Assembly: GCA_038326325.1 (NCBI GenBank)
Contig: JBBQJW010000011.1
Span: 1 to 64,000 of the forward strand
Direction of reading: 5' to 3'
DNA: 64,000 bases
Origin: UBA10324 sp038326325
Lineage (GTDB): Bacteria > Bacteroidota > Bacteroidia > Chitinophagales > UBA10324
The notes under the pieces were generated by a model, which was not told the DNA's origin, ran no database searches, and worked only from the letters and a program-made list of their open reading frames with translations. Shown piece after piece: positions 42,569 to 52,084 of the stretch (the first letter of the stretch is position 1; each line of letters starts with the position of its first letter). Made by a program: the position numbers and the translations under genes.

Positions 42569-44728
42569 TTATTTGCTTATAACAAATTTTTCTACAGTAG
42601 TAAATTCAGTATTAGAAATAGTTATAAAATAAATGCCTGAAGAAAAGGGTTTCAGGTTTATAATTTCGGAATCGTGCAATAAAGGTTGATGTAACAGTTC
42701 TCGCCCTAAAATATCTGAAATAGAAATTGTTGGGTTGTCTTGTTGAGCTTGTTGAAACAGATTTACCGTCAATTGCGTTACTGCTGGATTAGGGAAAATT
42801 GTAAAATAATTTCCAGATGAAATATTTTCTATTCCATTTACAATCTGAACATTTTTGCAATTTGTGGTGTCAGAACAAATTCCATCAGAAAAAATTGCCG
42901 CATAGCTTCCACTGTTTGCAGGAATAAAAATTGAATCGGTTGCTCCGGTAATTATTGTACCGTTACACTTCACCCATTGAATATTTCCAGTTCCGTTTGC
43001 AATTAAAGTATCACCTGATTTATGAATTGAAACATTCAAATGGTCAACGATTAGTTGAAGTGAAACGATGGAGTCGCAACCACCAACTGAAGTATTTGTA
43101 AATGAATAATATCCGGAATTTGAAAATGTGTGTCCGTTAAACAAATAAGTTTCGCCATGACAAATTGTATCTGTAACAGTATTGTTCTGGTATGTTGGCA
43201 TTACATCAAGTAAAAGAACTGCGAGCGAATCGTAACCGCCACCAACTGTAAAAGTGTCTGTATAAACCCCGTTTGAGTCATAACCAGTTCCGTTAAAATT
43301 AAATTGCTGACCGTTGCAGATAGTTGCACTGATTGAATCTGTATAAAATGTAACTGAGTCGGATTTTAAATAACATGGTAGCAGAGGAAAAGTACCTGTA
43401 TCAGCAGTAGCAAGCATGATGCTATCCAATTTGATTCTATACTGATAGAGTGTGTTCTGATAAAGAGCATCATGAACAAGATTTACTAATTGATACGGAT
43501 TGGTTTGCATATCAAATAATTCTTCAGTGGTATCGGAACAATAATATCTTGTATATTGAAAATGTTCATCGCGAAAAGATCTTAGAACAGGAACTGTTGA
43601 ATCTGGAGGGGCCTGTTCGTATAAAAACTTCTTTCGTGTTTTTGTTCCATTATTAAAATCGCGAACTGAAAGTCCATCAATGGCAAAAGAAGAATCATGA
43701 TTCCCTGCTGCATCTAAAATTGTTGGCGCAATATCAATGTTCAATGCAAAATTATTATTCATCACAGTTCCTGGTTGAAACCAAGGTGGATAACGAATGA
43801 GCAACGGCATTTTTATACAATCTTCATACGGCTTATACTTTCCTCCAATTTTATGTTCGCCAATTAAAAACCCATTATCAGTAGTGAAAATAATCATCGT
43901 GTTGTCAAGTAAACCGCGAACTGTTAACGCATCTAATAATTGACCGGTACTTTGATCAATTCCTGCAACCATCTCAGAATATCTCCTCATTGAACTTTGA
44001 TATTGATCGTTTGATTGAAGAACCGTTCCTGAATCTGAATACAAGTAACTCGGATAATTGTGAGTGTAACGCTCGTAATTTGGAGGATGATTAAAATTAA
44101 CTCCATTGAACATCCCATCAAATTGTGTCTGACTTATCCATGGAGAATGAGGGGCAACATGATCCAGCATCAGAAAAAATGGGGTGTCAATTCTGCTTAT
44201 TAATTGAACTGCGCTATCAGTAAGCACATCGGTTAAATGACCGGTTGTTGAAAGAGGAGAATTTCCATATTGACATGTAACATTAAAATATGATGAGGAA
44301 GTAGGTGACCAAAACCAATAATCAAAGTCAGGACTTGGATTTGCGAAATTTATCATCCACTTTCCAATCAAGGCTGTATAATACCCACTATCATGTAATA
44401 CTCTTGGCAATGTAATGTTGGCATTTGAAAGATACGAACTGTTATTCATTACACCAGTTTTGTGACCATATCTACCTGTTAAAAGAGATGTTCTTCCTGG
44501 GATGCAAATAGAATTAGTTGAATAATATTTAATGTTAGCACCTTCGTTTCCTATTCGGTCAATGTTTGGCGTTTGCAATGGATAAGTTGAATCCATAATG
44601 GAAATGGTGTTCCACTTTAAATCGTCAACCATTATTAATAAAATATTCGGACGAGAAGTTGTTGTCTGTGAGAATGCGTTGTGTAACAGTGAGGACAATA
44701 AAACGATAAATAAAATTTTTATCCTCAC
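42569..44728 (-). CDS. Sulfatase with T9SS type A sorting domain
   Basis: 719 aa. Signal peptide about 1-21 (LHNAFSQ). Sulfatase domain about 25-460: metal ligands in NILLIMVDDL (Asp35, Asp36), the formylglycine site CIPGR with Cys75 (CxPxR), then LTGRYGHKTGV, and FTTDNGFLIGEHKIGGKYKPYEDCIKMPLLIRYP (second metal/substrate site). It should hydrolyse sulfate esters, possibly of sulfated polysaccharides. Two 60-residue modules (about 475-595, TICNGQQFNFNG and TICHGETYLFNG) are repeats common in T9SS proteins. The end has YFTIFPNPAVTQLTVNLF and GIYFITISN, a T9SS signal. It lies 11 nt downstream of nuoB on the same strand. No maturase gene is in view. Confidence 0.88.
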   Translation of the reverse strand: MRIKILFIVLLSSLLHNAFSQTTTSRPNILLIMVDDLKWNTISIMDSTYPLQTPNIDRIGNEGANIKYYSTNSICIPGRTSLLTGRYGHKTGVMNNSSYLSNANITLPRVLHDSGYYTALIGKWMINFANPSPDFDYWFWSPTSSSYFNVTCQYGNSPLSTTGHLTDVLTDSAVQLISRIDTPFFLMLDHVAPHSPWISQTQFDGMFNGVNFNHPPNYERYTHNYPSYLYSDSGTVLQSNDQYQSSMRRYSEMVAGIDQSTGQLLDALTVRGLLDNTMIIFTTDNGFLIGEHKIGGKYKPYEDCIKMPLLIRYPPWFQPGTVMNNNFALNIDIAPTILDAAGNHDSSFAIDGLSVRDFNNGTKTRKKFLYEQAPPDSTVPVLRSFRDEHFQYTRYYCSDTTEELFDMQTNPYQLVNLVHDALYQNTLYQYRIKLDSIMLATADTGTFPLLPCYLKSDSVTFYTDSISATICNGQQFNFNGTGYDSNGVYTDTFTVGGGYDSLAVLLLDVMPTYQNNTVTDTICHGETYLFNGHTFSNSGYYSFTNTSVGGCDSIVSLQLIVDHLNVSIHKSGDTLIANGTGNIQWVKCNGTIITGATDSIFIPANSGSYAAIFSDGICSDTTNCKNVQIVNGIENISSGNYFTIFPNPAVTQLTVNLFQQAQQDNPTISISDILGRELLHQPLLHDSEIINLKPFSSGIYFITISNTEFTTVEKFVISK

Positions 44729-44739
44729 TTCTTTAAATA

Positions 44740-45288
44740 TTACTGCTGTAACAGTTGTTGACTTTCATTTCTTATTTCCTGCCTAGTCATTCCCGATTTT
44801 ATTTTTTCCTGAAGGGTAATCATCGAGTGTAACAGTGCTTCTGGTCGGGGCGGGCAACCTGGAATATATACATCAACAGGAATAACATGGTCAGCGCCCT
44901 TCACTACTGAATAAGTATTATAAAAAAATGGTCCGCCCGAAATGGCACAGGCACCCATTGCAATCACATATTTTGGATCGGCTAATTGGTCGTATAATCT
45001 TTTCAGCACTGGAGCCATTTTGTAAACTATAGTTCCGGCAATGATTATTAAATCAGCTTGTCGTGGAGTAGCTCGAGCCACTTCAAAACCAAAGCGGCTC
45101 CAATCGTGTTTTGCTCCTGCAGTGTGCATCATTTCAATGGCGCAGCAACTGGTGCCGAACACAAGTGGCCATAAAGAATTAGAGCGCGACCAGTTAATCA
45201 CATCCTCCATTTTGCCGGTGAGAATTCCGCCGCCTTCGTTATCGCGAACTTCGCCGGGAAAAGTATCTCTGAGTTTTTTTACATCCAT
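44740..45288 (-). CDS. nuoB: NADH-quinone oxidoreductase subunit B
   Basis: 182 aa. It carries cluster N2 of respiratory complex I. WPLVFGTSCCAIEMMHTAG has the tandem Cys pair (CC); the other two ligands are in IAMGACAISGGPF and PVDVYIPGCPPRPEAL. Start: the ATG at 45288 has AGGAG eight nt upstream, a rare good Shine-Dalgarno here, and is preferred over an ATG at 45309. From this start it overlaps nuoA by 10 nt. nuoC/D are not downstream; a T9SS sulfatase follows instead. Confidence 0.95.
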   Translation of the reverse strand: MDVKKLRDTFPGEVRDNEGGGILTGKMEDVINWSRSNSLWPLVFGTSCCAIEMMHTAGAKHDWSRFGFEVARATPRQADLIIIAGTIVYKMAPVLKRLYDQLADPKYVIAMGACAISGGPFFYNTYSVVKGADHVIPVDVYIPGCPPRPEALLHSMITLQEKIKSGMTRQEIRNESQQLLQQ

Positions 45289-45629
45289 TTCAGTGCTCCT
45301 TTTTTCCATGCGTAAAGTAATCCGAGAAATAAAATGAAAACAAAAATTACGATTTCAATGAATGCAGGCATTCCCATTTCTTTATTCACTACTGCCCATG
45401 GAAATAAAAACATCAACTCTACATCGAACACTAAAAATATCAGCGCGAACAAATAGTAACCTACATTAAACTGAATCCACGATGCGCCGATAGTTGGAAC
45501 ACCGCATTCATATGCAGCTTCTTTTGCCGCATTGTAGGAATGTGGCGCTATCAGTTTTGAAACCAACAATGCTCCTCCGCAGAAAACTATTCCGCAAGCC
45601 ATTAGCAATAACAAAGCAACATTTCCCAT
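45279..45629 (-). CDS. nuoA: NADH-quinone oxidoreductase subunit A
   Basis: 116 aa from the ATG at 45629. The frame opens at 45719, but the extra 30 residues are not part of the family. Three membrane segments (about 3-22, 56-78, 87-105). The family signature YECGVPTIGASWIQFNVGYYLFALIFLVFDVELMFLFPWAV (about 40-80) is intact, with the functional Cys in the TM1-2 loop and the conserved Glu/Asp in TM2. Membrane arm of complex I next to the quinone site. Overlaps nuoB. Confidence 0.95.
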   Translation of the reverse strand: MGNVALLLLMACGIVFCGGALLVSKLIAPHSYNAAKEAAYECGVPTIGASWIQFNVGYYLFALIFLVFDVELMFLFPWAVVNKEMGMPAFIEIVIFVFILFLGLLYAWKKGALKWM

Positions 45630-45785
45630 TTCGGTTTTTTGTTTGTGGCGACGAAGATAGTTGGTGAACAATAACACCACGAAAAATTTATTCAGAAAAA
45701 TTGCGGCAAAAACCACCACTCGGAATAATGAATGCCAACAATTTTCTTTTATACATTCGCCTCACCTCAATAATTCAATATTGAT

Positions 45786-46892
45786 TTGAAAAAGATTTTC
45801 GCTGCTCTGCTTATTTGCATTACACTTTTTTCGTCGTGCAAGGTCTATCGTTTCTTCGTTCGCAACTTTGCAAACATTACAGATTATAAATTTTTCCCCG
45901 AACATTCGCTTAGTCATTCCACTCAGCCATTTCATTTTTATAGTTCTCAAAAACATAATGCTCCCGGAAGTTTCAGAATTAAAGGGTTTGAAAATGATAC
46001 AGCAACTCTTGATAATATTTTAGAAGCATCGTCAACAGTTGCATTTTTAATTATCCGTCACGACACTATTCTCTACGAAAAATATTTCGATAAATATAAC
46101 GATAGCAGTTGGGTAGCAAGTTTCAGTATGGCGAAATCATTTACTTCTGCTTTGATTGGAATAGCGATTCACGAAGGATTTATTAAAAGCGTAGATGAAC
46201 CAATCGGAAATTATATCCCTGAAATAAAAGATGAAGCATTAAAGAAAGTAACGATTAAGCAAGTGTTACAGATGACTTCGGGTGTAAAATTCTCGGAAGG
46301 ATATTACAGTCCGTTCAGCGATGCGGCAAAGTTTTATTATGGAATGAATTTGCGTAAGTCAATTGAAAACATGAAACTCGAATACGAACCGGGAACAAAA
46401 TTTGAATACAAGAGTGGAAATTCTCAACTACTTGGTTTGATTATTGAAAGAGCAACGAAAAAAACTGTTACAGAATACCTTCAGGAAAAAATCTGGCAAC
46501 CCATCGGCACTGAGTACAATGCTTCATGGAGTACCGACCGAAAAAGGAATGGATTGGAAAAAACTTTTTGCGGTCTGAATGCAACAGCAATTGACTTCGC
46601 AAAATTCGGAAGACTGTACTTAAACAAGGGAAACTGGAACGGAACACAGGTAGTACCTGAATCGTGGGTAAAAGAAAGTGTTACACCGGAAGAAAAGGAA
46701 GGTTCAGTGAAGTATTACAAATACCAATGGTGGTTAAACCAAAGCAGTGCGAATGATTTCAGTTGCTGGGGATTACTTGGTCAGCACATCATGGTGTTCC
46801 CTGATAAACAGGTAATAATTGTGCGGTTGGGAAAGAACGAACGGAAGCAGAATTACTTCAAACTCTTTGGCGAATTGATTCCATTACTATGA
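45786..46892 (+). CDS. Serine hydrolase of the beta-lactamase fold, lipoprotein (TTG start)
   Basis: 368 aa, start TTG at 45786. Signal peptide II MKKIFAALLICITLFSSC with lipobox FSSC. Class C/EstB-type motifs: SxxK as SMAK with Ser114/Lys117, the second-motif Tyr/Asn in YKSGN (about 215-219), and GLLGQHIMVFPD near 330, a HxG-like third motif. Family members are esterases, D-amino peptidases or carboxypeptidases rather than true beta-lactamases. Anchored in the envelope. It is divergent from nuoA with about 155 nt between the starts. Confidence 0.85.
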   Translation: MKKIFAALLICITLFSSCKVYRFFVRNFANITDYKFFPEHSLSHSTQPFHFYSSQKHNAPGSFRIKGFENDTATLDNILEASSTVAFLIIRHDTILYEKYFDKYNDSSWVASFSMAKSFTSALIGIAIHEGFIKSVDEPIGNYIPEIKDEALKKVTIKQVLQMTSGVKFSEGYYSPFSDAAKFYYGMNLRKSIENMKLEYEPGTKFEYKSGNSQLLGLIIERATKKTVTEYLQEKIWQPIGTEYNASWSTDRKRNGLEKTFCGLNATAIDFAKFGRLYLNKGNWNGTQVVPESWVKESVTPEEKEGSVKYYKYQWWLNQSSANDFSCWGLLGQHIMVFPDKQVIIVRLGKNERKQNYFKLFGELIPLL

Positions 46893-46932
46893 ACATTAAA
46901 AACAAAATCATTTTAAAATAAAATTTTTATTC

Positions 46933-47736
46933 ATGAATAAATTTTTCACTCTTATTTCAATTCTTTTTTTGCCTGCGATTTCTTTTTCACAATCTTATTC
47001 AACAAGTATGACTGCTTACCTGGATACGGTGCTGGAGAAGGATGCTTCCAATCCCAACATTGTTCACATGTATGTTTATGACACAGCACAGTTTTTATAT
47101 GCTGCCGGTGATTTAGTGAAAGGAAAGAAGGAAGGATTGTGGCGCTCGTATTTCGACAATCATTTTCTATATACAGTTGAAGAATATCACAATGGAGAAA
47201 AGGAAGGTTACAGTTTAATGCTCAACAGCAGCGGCTACATGATGAAGGAAGAAAATTATACTAAAGGAATTAAGAACGGATTATTTAAAACTTATGCCGC
47301 CAACGGAAAATTGCGAATGGAAGAAAATTATATCAATGGAGTGCAGGTTGGATGGCGCAGAACATATTATCCTGAAGGAGGAGTACAGGAGAATGGCTAC
47401 TTCGATAAAGCCGGACTGCGCGACAGTGTGAATCAATGGTTTTATGGAAATGGAAAATTATTGGTGCAATACATTTATAAGAAGGGAGATATTTATGGTC
47501 CATCAAAATCTTATTACGACAATGGAAATCTAAAAGCTGAAGGGATGTATAAAGCAAATTACGAGGAGGGAAGCTGGAAAGAATATTACGACACAGGAAA
47601 AATTAAAGCAGAAGGGAACTACATTACCGGAAAGAAAACAGGCATCTGGAAATTATATAATGAGGATGGTGTTCCGATGAAAACTCAGGAGTACAAAGAC
47701 GGAAATATTATTGCCGAAAAACCTGTAAAGAATTAA
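46933..47736 (+). CDS. MORN-like (YwqK-type) repeat protein, secreted
   Basis: 267 aa. Signal peptide about 1-20 (LPAISFSQ). The rest is a tandem array of about eight 22-24 residue repeats of the form KxGxWRxYYxNGxLxxExxYxxGxx (examples: GKKEGLWRSYFDNHFLY, GIKNGLFKTYAANGKLRMEE, YEEGSWKEYYDTGKIKAEGN, GKKTGIWKLYNEDGVPMKTQ). In some annotations these are 'toxin-antitoxin YwqK family antitoxin', but no toxin gene is adjacent and the signal peptide argues for an envelope location. Exact role unknown. Confidence 0.82.
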   Translation: MNKFFTLISILFLPAISFSQSYSTSMTAYLDTVLEKDASNPNIVHMYVYDTAQFLYAAGDLVKGKKEGLWRSYFDNHFLYTVEEYHNGEKEGYSLMLNSSGYMMKEENYTKGIKNGLFKTYAANGKLRMEENYINGVQVGWRRTYYPEGGVQENGYFDKAGLRDSVNQWFYGNGKLLVQYIYKKGDIYGPSKSYYDNGNLKAEGMYKANYEEGSWKEYYDTGKIKAEGNYITGKKTGIWKLYNEDGVPMKTQEYKDGNIIAEKPVKN

Positions 47737-47775
47737 ACAGAAGAAATAAATTTTAAGCAGCAAAAAATAAAATCA

Positions 47776-48846
47776 ATGAACAAAAAATTTTTACTCAGTC
47801 TTTTTGCTTTTGCAATTCCAACATTGTTGAGCGCACAGATTACAATCTGCACGAACGACATGCCTGTTGCAGGACACACTTACAATATGTCGCAAGCTGC
47901 AACAACAGGAACAATTGATTTCAGTACCACGGGCGCAAATCACACATGGGATTTCAGTTCATTGACTGCAACAACTGTTACACCCGATACTTTTATTTCA
48001 AATACGCAGTTGCCTTTAGTTTATATCATTTCTTTTTTTACATCCAATCTTGCGGAGCATGCTAATGGTACCTCAATGAATTTAGGTTTGACTTTCGCAA
48101 TGACTGATGTCTATAATGTTTATAAAAACAGCAGTAGTTCATTTAAGCAAACTGGATTTGCAGGTACTCTGCAGGGAGTTCAGATTCCGGTTATCTATAA
48201 TCCTTCCGATGAAATTTATCAATTCCCTCTGAACTACAACAACAACTTCACTTCTACCTCTGCTTACAATTTTCAATTGCCAACTATAGCTTCTTTTTTT
48301 CAGTACAGAACACGCACTGTTACAGTTGATGGATGGGGGACTTTGATATTGCCTGGCGGAAGTTCTTATCAGGTTTTAAGGGTGAAATCAGATATTATTG
48401 ACAATGATTCGATTTATATTGATTTAGCCGGATTTGGGTTTCCAATTCCGCGTGTTACACATGAATACAAATGGATAGCTGTGAACAAAGGATTGCCCAT
48501 GTTACAGATAAACACAAATGATTTAGCAGGAAATGAAACAGTGAGCAGTGTTAGGTATCAGGATTTTCCAAACACAAGTGTAACAGATTTGCAATCATCA
48601 GAAAATGCTTTTCAAATCTTTCCAAATCCGACAAGCGATTATGCATTTGTTCTTCCTTCCGAAAAATTTCAGCATGAAAAATTGTTGATTACTGATGTCG
48701 AAGGAAAATTATTGAATGAAATTCCGGTTTCAAATTCTTCTACTACCACTATTGATTTAACTGCTTTTTCAGAGGGGATTTATTTTGTTCAGTTTTTAAA
48801 TGAAGGAAAAATTGAGTCAGTTCAGAAGCTCGTGGTGAATCGTTAA
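47776..48846 (+). CDS. Secreted protein with T9SS type A sorting domain
   Basis: 356 aa. Signal peptide about 1-20 (LPTLLSAQ). The N-terminal 260 residues form a beta-rich domain seen in many Bacteroidota T9SS cargos: TYNMSQAATTGTIDFSTTGANHTWDFSSL is the start, YNPSDEIYQFPLNYNN the middle, GWGTLILPGGSSYQVLRVKSD the end. The C-terminal domain (about 280-356) has FQIFPNPTSDYAFVLP, LLITDVEGKLLNEIPV and GIYFVQFLNEGK plus a basic tail. Exported to the surface. Activity unknown. It contains five TGTTACA-type words. Confidence 0.83.
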   Translation: MNKKFLLSLFAFAIPTLLSAQITICTNDMPVAGHTYNMSQAATTGTIDFSTTGANHTWDFSSLTATTVTPDTFISNTQLPLVYIISFFTSNLAEHANGTSMNLGLTFAMTDVYNVYKNSSSSFKQTGFAGTLQGVQIPVIYNPSDEIYQFPLNYNNNFTSTSAYNFQLPTIASFFQYRTRTVTVDGWGTLILPGGSSYQVLRVKSDIIDNDSIYIDLAGFGFPIPRVTHEYKWIAVNKGLPMLQINTNDLAGNETVSSVRYQDFPNTSVTDLQSSENAFQIFPNPTSDYAFVLPSEKFQHEKLLITDVEGKLLNEIPVSNSSTTTIDLTAFSEGIYFVQFLNEGKIESVQKLVVNR

Positions 48847-48850
48847 TTAC

Positions 48851-48885
48851 TTTGTGACTATTTAATAAGTCAGTTTATATTTTTG
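48851..48885 (+). promoter_or_regulatory. Bacteroidota-type promoter for the NtrC-type regulator
   Basis: TTTG at 48851-48854, a 23-nt spacer, then TATTTTTG at 48878-48885. The predicted start leaves a leader of about 25 nt before the ATG at 48914. Confidence 0.5.
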
Positions 48886-48913
48886 CGCCTACCAACCAAA
48901 ACTAAAAAACACA

Positions 48914-50284
48914 ATGGCTCACATTTTAATTATAGACGACGAAAAGAGTATTCGAAAAACCCTGCGCGAAATTCTTGAATACGAAAATTATAAAGTAGAA
49001 GAAGCAGGTGACGGCAGCGAAGGATTAAATCTTTTGAAAGCGAATCAATATGATGTAGTGCTGCTCGATATAAAAATGCCGAAGATGGATGGCATGGAAG
49101 CACTCGAAAAAATTCGCATTCTATACCCCGACCTTCCTGTTATTATGGTAAGCGGTCACGGCACTTTAGAAACTGCAGTTGAAGCCGTGAAGAAGGGCGC
49201 ATATGATTATGTAGCAAAGCCGATGGATTTGAATCGCCTGCTCATCACCGTTCGCAATGCACTAGACAAAACCAACCTCATCACTGAAACAAAAGTATTG
49301 AAGTTGAAGGTGACAAAAACAAGAACCATTCTTGGAAAATCGCCTTCAATAAAAAAGATTAATGAGAAGATTGAAAAAGTTGCGCCGACTGATGCACGAG
49401 TTTTAATCACGGGTGAAAACGGAACCGGAAAAGAATTAGTAGCGCGTTGGATTCATGAAAAATCTAATCGCCATGAAGGACCAATTGTAGAAGTGAACTG
49501 TGCAGCAATCCCTTCCGAGTTAATCGAGAGCGAATTATTCGGTCACGAGAAAGGTGCATTTACTTCAGCTATAAAACAACGGATCGGAAAATTTGAACAG
49601 GCAAACGGTGGAACACTTTTTTTAGATGAAATCGGCGACATGAGTTTGAGCGCGCAATCAAAAGTGTTACGGGCATTGCAGGAGAGCCGCATTACAAGAG
49701 TGGGTGGTGATAAAGAAATAACTGTAGATGTACGGGTGATTGCCGCAACTAATAAAGATTTGTTGGCTGAGATTGATAAAGGAAATTTCCGTATGGATCT
49801 GTATCATCGCCTTGGAGTGATATTGATTCATGTGCCTACTTTGAACGAACGCAAAGATGATATTCCGATTCTTGCCGACCAGTTTGTAACAGAGATTTGC
49901 GCTGAGTATGGTATTCCTAAAAAAGTAATTACGCCGAAAGGACTTCTTGAATTGCAGAACATGCACTGGAGCGGAAACATTCGCGAGCTACACAATGTGT
50001 TGGAGCGCTTGGTGATTTTAAGCGATGCAAAAATTACTGAGGAAGAAGTTCTCACTTATGCTGTTGCACATCATGTGCGCGATCCCTTCGAAGCCATCTT
50101 TAACAAGTACGAGCGCTTTCAGGATTTTAAAGATTTTATGGAAAAACAATTCATTGACTTTAAACTGAAACGCAACCTTTGGAATGTTTCCAAGACCGCC
50201 GATGAAATTGACATACAGCGCAGTCACTTGTACAACAAGATTGAGAAATACAGTCTCAAGCGTGAAGAGAGTTTGAGTTCTTAA
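48914..50284 (+). CDS. Sigma-54-dependent response regulator, NtrC family
   Basis: 456 aa, cytoplasmic. Receiver domain 1-120: acidic pair Asp8/Asp9, phospho-acceptor Asp52 in VVLLDIKMP, and conserved Lys in YVAKPMD. AAA+ domain about 140-385: Walker A GENGTGKELVARWIH, the sigma-54 contact loop GAFTSA (consensus GAFTGA), Walker B GGTLFLDEIGDM, and RVIAATNKDL with the sensor regions. Fis-type HTH at the C-terminus (VSKTADEIDIQRSHLYNKIEKY). No histidine kinase is adjacent, so it is an orphan here. The Gly-to-Ser change in the loop is unusual relative to the consensus but may be tolerated. Confidence 0.93.
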   Translation: MAHILIIDDEKSIRKTLREILEYENYKVEEAGDGSEGLNLLKANQYDVVLLDIKMPKMDGMEALEKIRILYPDLPVIMVSGHGTLETAVEAVKKGAYDYVAKPMDLNRLLITVRNALDKTNLITETKVLKLKVTKTRTILGKSPSIKKINEKIEKVAPTDARVLITGENGTGKELVARWIHEKSNRHEGPIVEVNCAAIPSELIESELFGHEKGAFTSAIKQRIGKFEQANGGTLFLDEIGDMSLSAQSKVLRALQESRITRVGGDKEITVDVRVIAATNKDLLAEIDKGNFRMDLYHRLGVILIHVPTLNERKDDIPILADQFVTEICAEYGIPKKVITPKGLLELQNMHWSGNIRELHNVLERLVILSDAKITEEEVLTYAVAHHVRDPFEAIFNKYERFQDFKDFMEKQFIDFKLKRNLWNVSKTADEIDIQRSHLYNKIEKYSLKREESLSS

Positions 50285-50303
50285 AAAATTTTAATTGCAG
50301 AAA

Positions 50304-50342
50304 TAAAAAAGCATTCCAATTTATCGGAGTGCTTTTTTATTT
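50304..50342 (+). terminator. Rho-independent terminator of the NtrC-type gene
   Basis: AAAAAAGCATTCC (50305-50317) pairs with GGAGTGCTTTTTT (50326-50338) with one G-T wobble. T-rich DNA follows. Confidence 0.85.
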
Positions 50343-50479
50343 TGGGGAAGTTGTGTGAGTGTAACAGTTTGAAATTGAAAATCAAATCTTTAATTGGCTT
50401 TCAGTCGAACTGTTTTGCACTTAAAACTTCTTAATTAAATTGCAGAGAGTTTTGAATAATTAACAACAATAAAAACCAC

Positions 50480-52012
50480 ATGAAAAAATCAATTACGAAA
50501 TATCTATTGGGTGCTTTGCTGATGTGCTCTTATACATTTAAAGTGCAGGCGCAAAAACATCAGCTCAATATAAATGAACATTCAACACATGCTATTGCCT
50601 GGGACGATAAGTTTGTTTTTATAGGCGAAGATGGGGTGTATGCTTATTATTCAGCAAGTGGAATCAAAAATTTTGATCTTGTAAAAGTGAACTCAGAGGG
50701 CGATGTAGTCAGCCAGAACACTGTAACACTCAATGGATTTGAAAATCTGGAAGATGCCAAAACTTCTAATTTCATTTTCCTGAATAACAAACCTGTTCTC
50801 ATTTTCACCGGGTTTGTAAAGGAAGAAAAAAAGAAAAAAAAATATGCGTGTCCGGTTGAAGATGATGGAACACTGGATGCCGAAAAGGCGGCATTGTTAG
50901 ATGAATGGGAAGCATCCTCTTCTTATACATCCACTTATGGTGCTTCCTTAACCACCTCCACCCAGATTTTTTTTAATTTCGATACTACCGAATTTATTTA
51001 TTGCGAAGGAAAATTTGGCAAAGGCGACGATAAACTTCCTGCCTATAATGTAACAGCTTCCTGTTTCGACAAGGATTTAAAAAAAATAAATTCAGCAAAA
51101 TTTCAATTACAGGTAACCGGAATGAATATTTATGAAGAGTTTGGTGCCTTTGTTTATCAGGATCAAAAACTAATTATTTCACTTCATGCCATTCCGCAAA
51201 AAATTATTCAGGCTAACGGAGGTTTAGTCTTATGGACACGAAAAGATGTAAACGATTATATTTTTTCGTGCAATATGCAAACAGGGAAAGTTCAAATGAA
51301 AACATTTCCGATTGAAAGAATGCGTGATGTTGAGTCGTATGTACGCACTAAGGATAAAATATTTATTCTGGGTTATATGGCAATTGATAAAACCGTTATG
51401 GGTGATTTTTCATATCAGGTAACAAAGAGATTTGTGACTATTTATGATATAGCAACTGGTGTATTGCTTACTAAAACACTTCCTCTTCAACCAACTATTT
51501 ATAGTAAACTGAATATAAATTACGGCAACAAGCCACTTGACCTCGGTAAGTATAGTATGCGGATTGCTTCCCACGAAGTGCAGGCAGATGGATCTGTCAT
51601 ATACTCAATCATACACACAGGTCTTCACGATAATTCGATTGCGAACGAATGGGTTTTTGAGGTGCTTAAAATTTCGCCCTTAGGTGTGCAAACCTGGAGC
51701 GTCAATTATCCCTTGCCCGATTATTTAAATGTGTCCGTTTCATCTATTGTTAAAAACGGATTCACATATATTTTCTTCTCGGCACCCGATAAAAAATATA
51801 CCCCTGATTCAAAAGATGGCTCAACCAAGGATTTAGTCATGCTTGTTTATAATGATGATGGCAAGAAGCAGAGCGAAAGCATTATCTACAATTGGGAATG
51901 GAGCGACTTTGTTCTGAATTTCGACAGTTTTGCATGGATAAGCAATAAGAGTTTTCTTTTTGAAGTTAAGAAAAAGGATACAGCTTTTTTTGCTACTATG
52001 TCATTAGATTGA
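50480..52012 (+). CDS. Uncharacterised secreted protein
   Basis: 510 aa. Signal peptide about 1-25 (TFKVQAQ). The mature protein is beta-rich with repeated strands such as WDDKFVFIGEDGVYAYY, KPVLIFTGFVKEEKKKKKY and KNGFTYIFFSAPDKKY, which suggests a propeller-like or beta-sandwich fold. A KKKKK stretch lies at about 115-119. No catalytic motif, lipobox or T9SS signal is visible. It is a single-gene unit between two terminators. Function unknown. Confidence 0.7.
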   Translation: MKKSITKYLLGALLMCSYTFKVQAQKHQLNINEHSTHAIAWDDKFVFIGEDGVYAYYSASGIKNFDLVKVNSEGDVVSQNTVTLNGFENLEDAKTSNFIFLNNKPVLIFTGFVKEEKKKKKYACPVEDDGTLDAEKAALLDEWEASSSYTSTYGASLTTSTQIFFNFDTTEFIYCEGKFGKGDDKLPAYNVTASCFDKDLKKINSAKFQLQVTGMNIYEEFGAFVYQDQKLIISLHAIPQKIIQANGGLVLWTRKDVNDYIFSCNMQTGKVQMKTFPIERMRDVESYVRTKDKIFILGYMAIDKTVMGDFSYQVTKRFVTIYDIATGVLLTKTLPLQPTIYSKLNINYGNKPLDLGKYSMRIASHEVQADGSVIYSIIHTGLHDNSIANEWVFEVLKISPLGVQTWSVNYPLPDYLNVSVSSIVKNGFTYIFFSAPDKKYTPDSKDGSTKDLVMLVYNDDGKKQSESIIYNWEWSDFVLNFDSFAWISNKSFLFEVKKKDTAFFATMSLD

Positions 52013-52047
52013 TTTTTGAGCAAGTAAAAATTTTATCCAAAATAATT

Positions 52048-52084
52048 GCAAAGCCGCATTCATAAATGAACGCGGCTTTTTTAT
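52048..52084 (+). terminator. Rho-independent terminator of the 510-aa gene
   Basis: AAAGCCGC (52050-52057) pairs with GCGGCTTT (52072-52079), with inner pairing ATTCAT/ATGAA, then a T run. It overlaps the end of rnz on the other strand. Confidence 0.85.

Noticed and set aside
46933..47736. YwqK-type gene as a toxin-antitoxin antitoxin
   Set aside because: It has a signal peptide and no partner toxin nearby; MORN-like repeats alone do not show antitoxin function.
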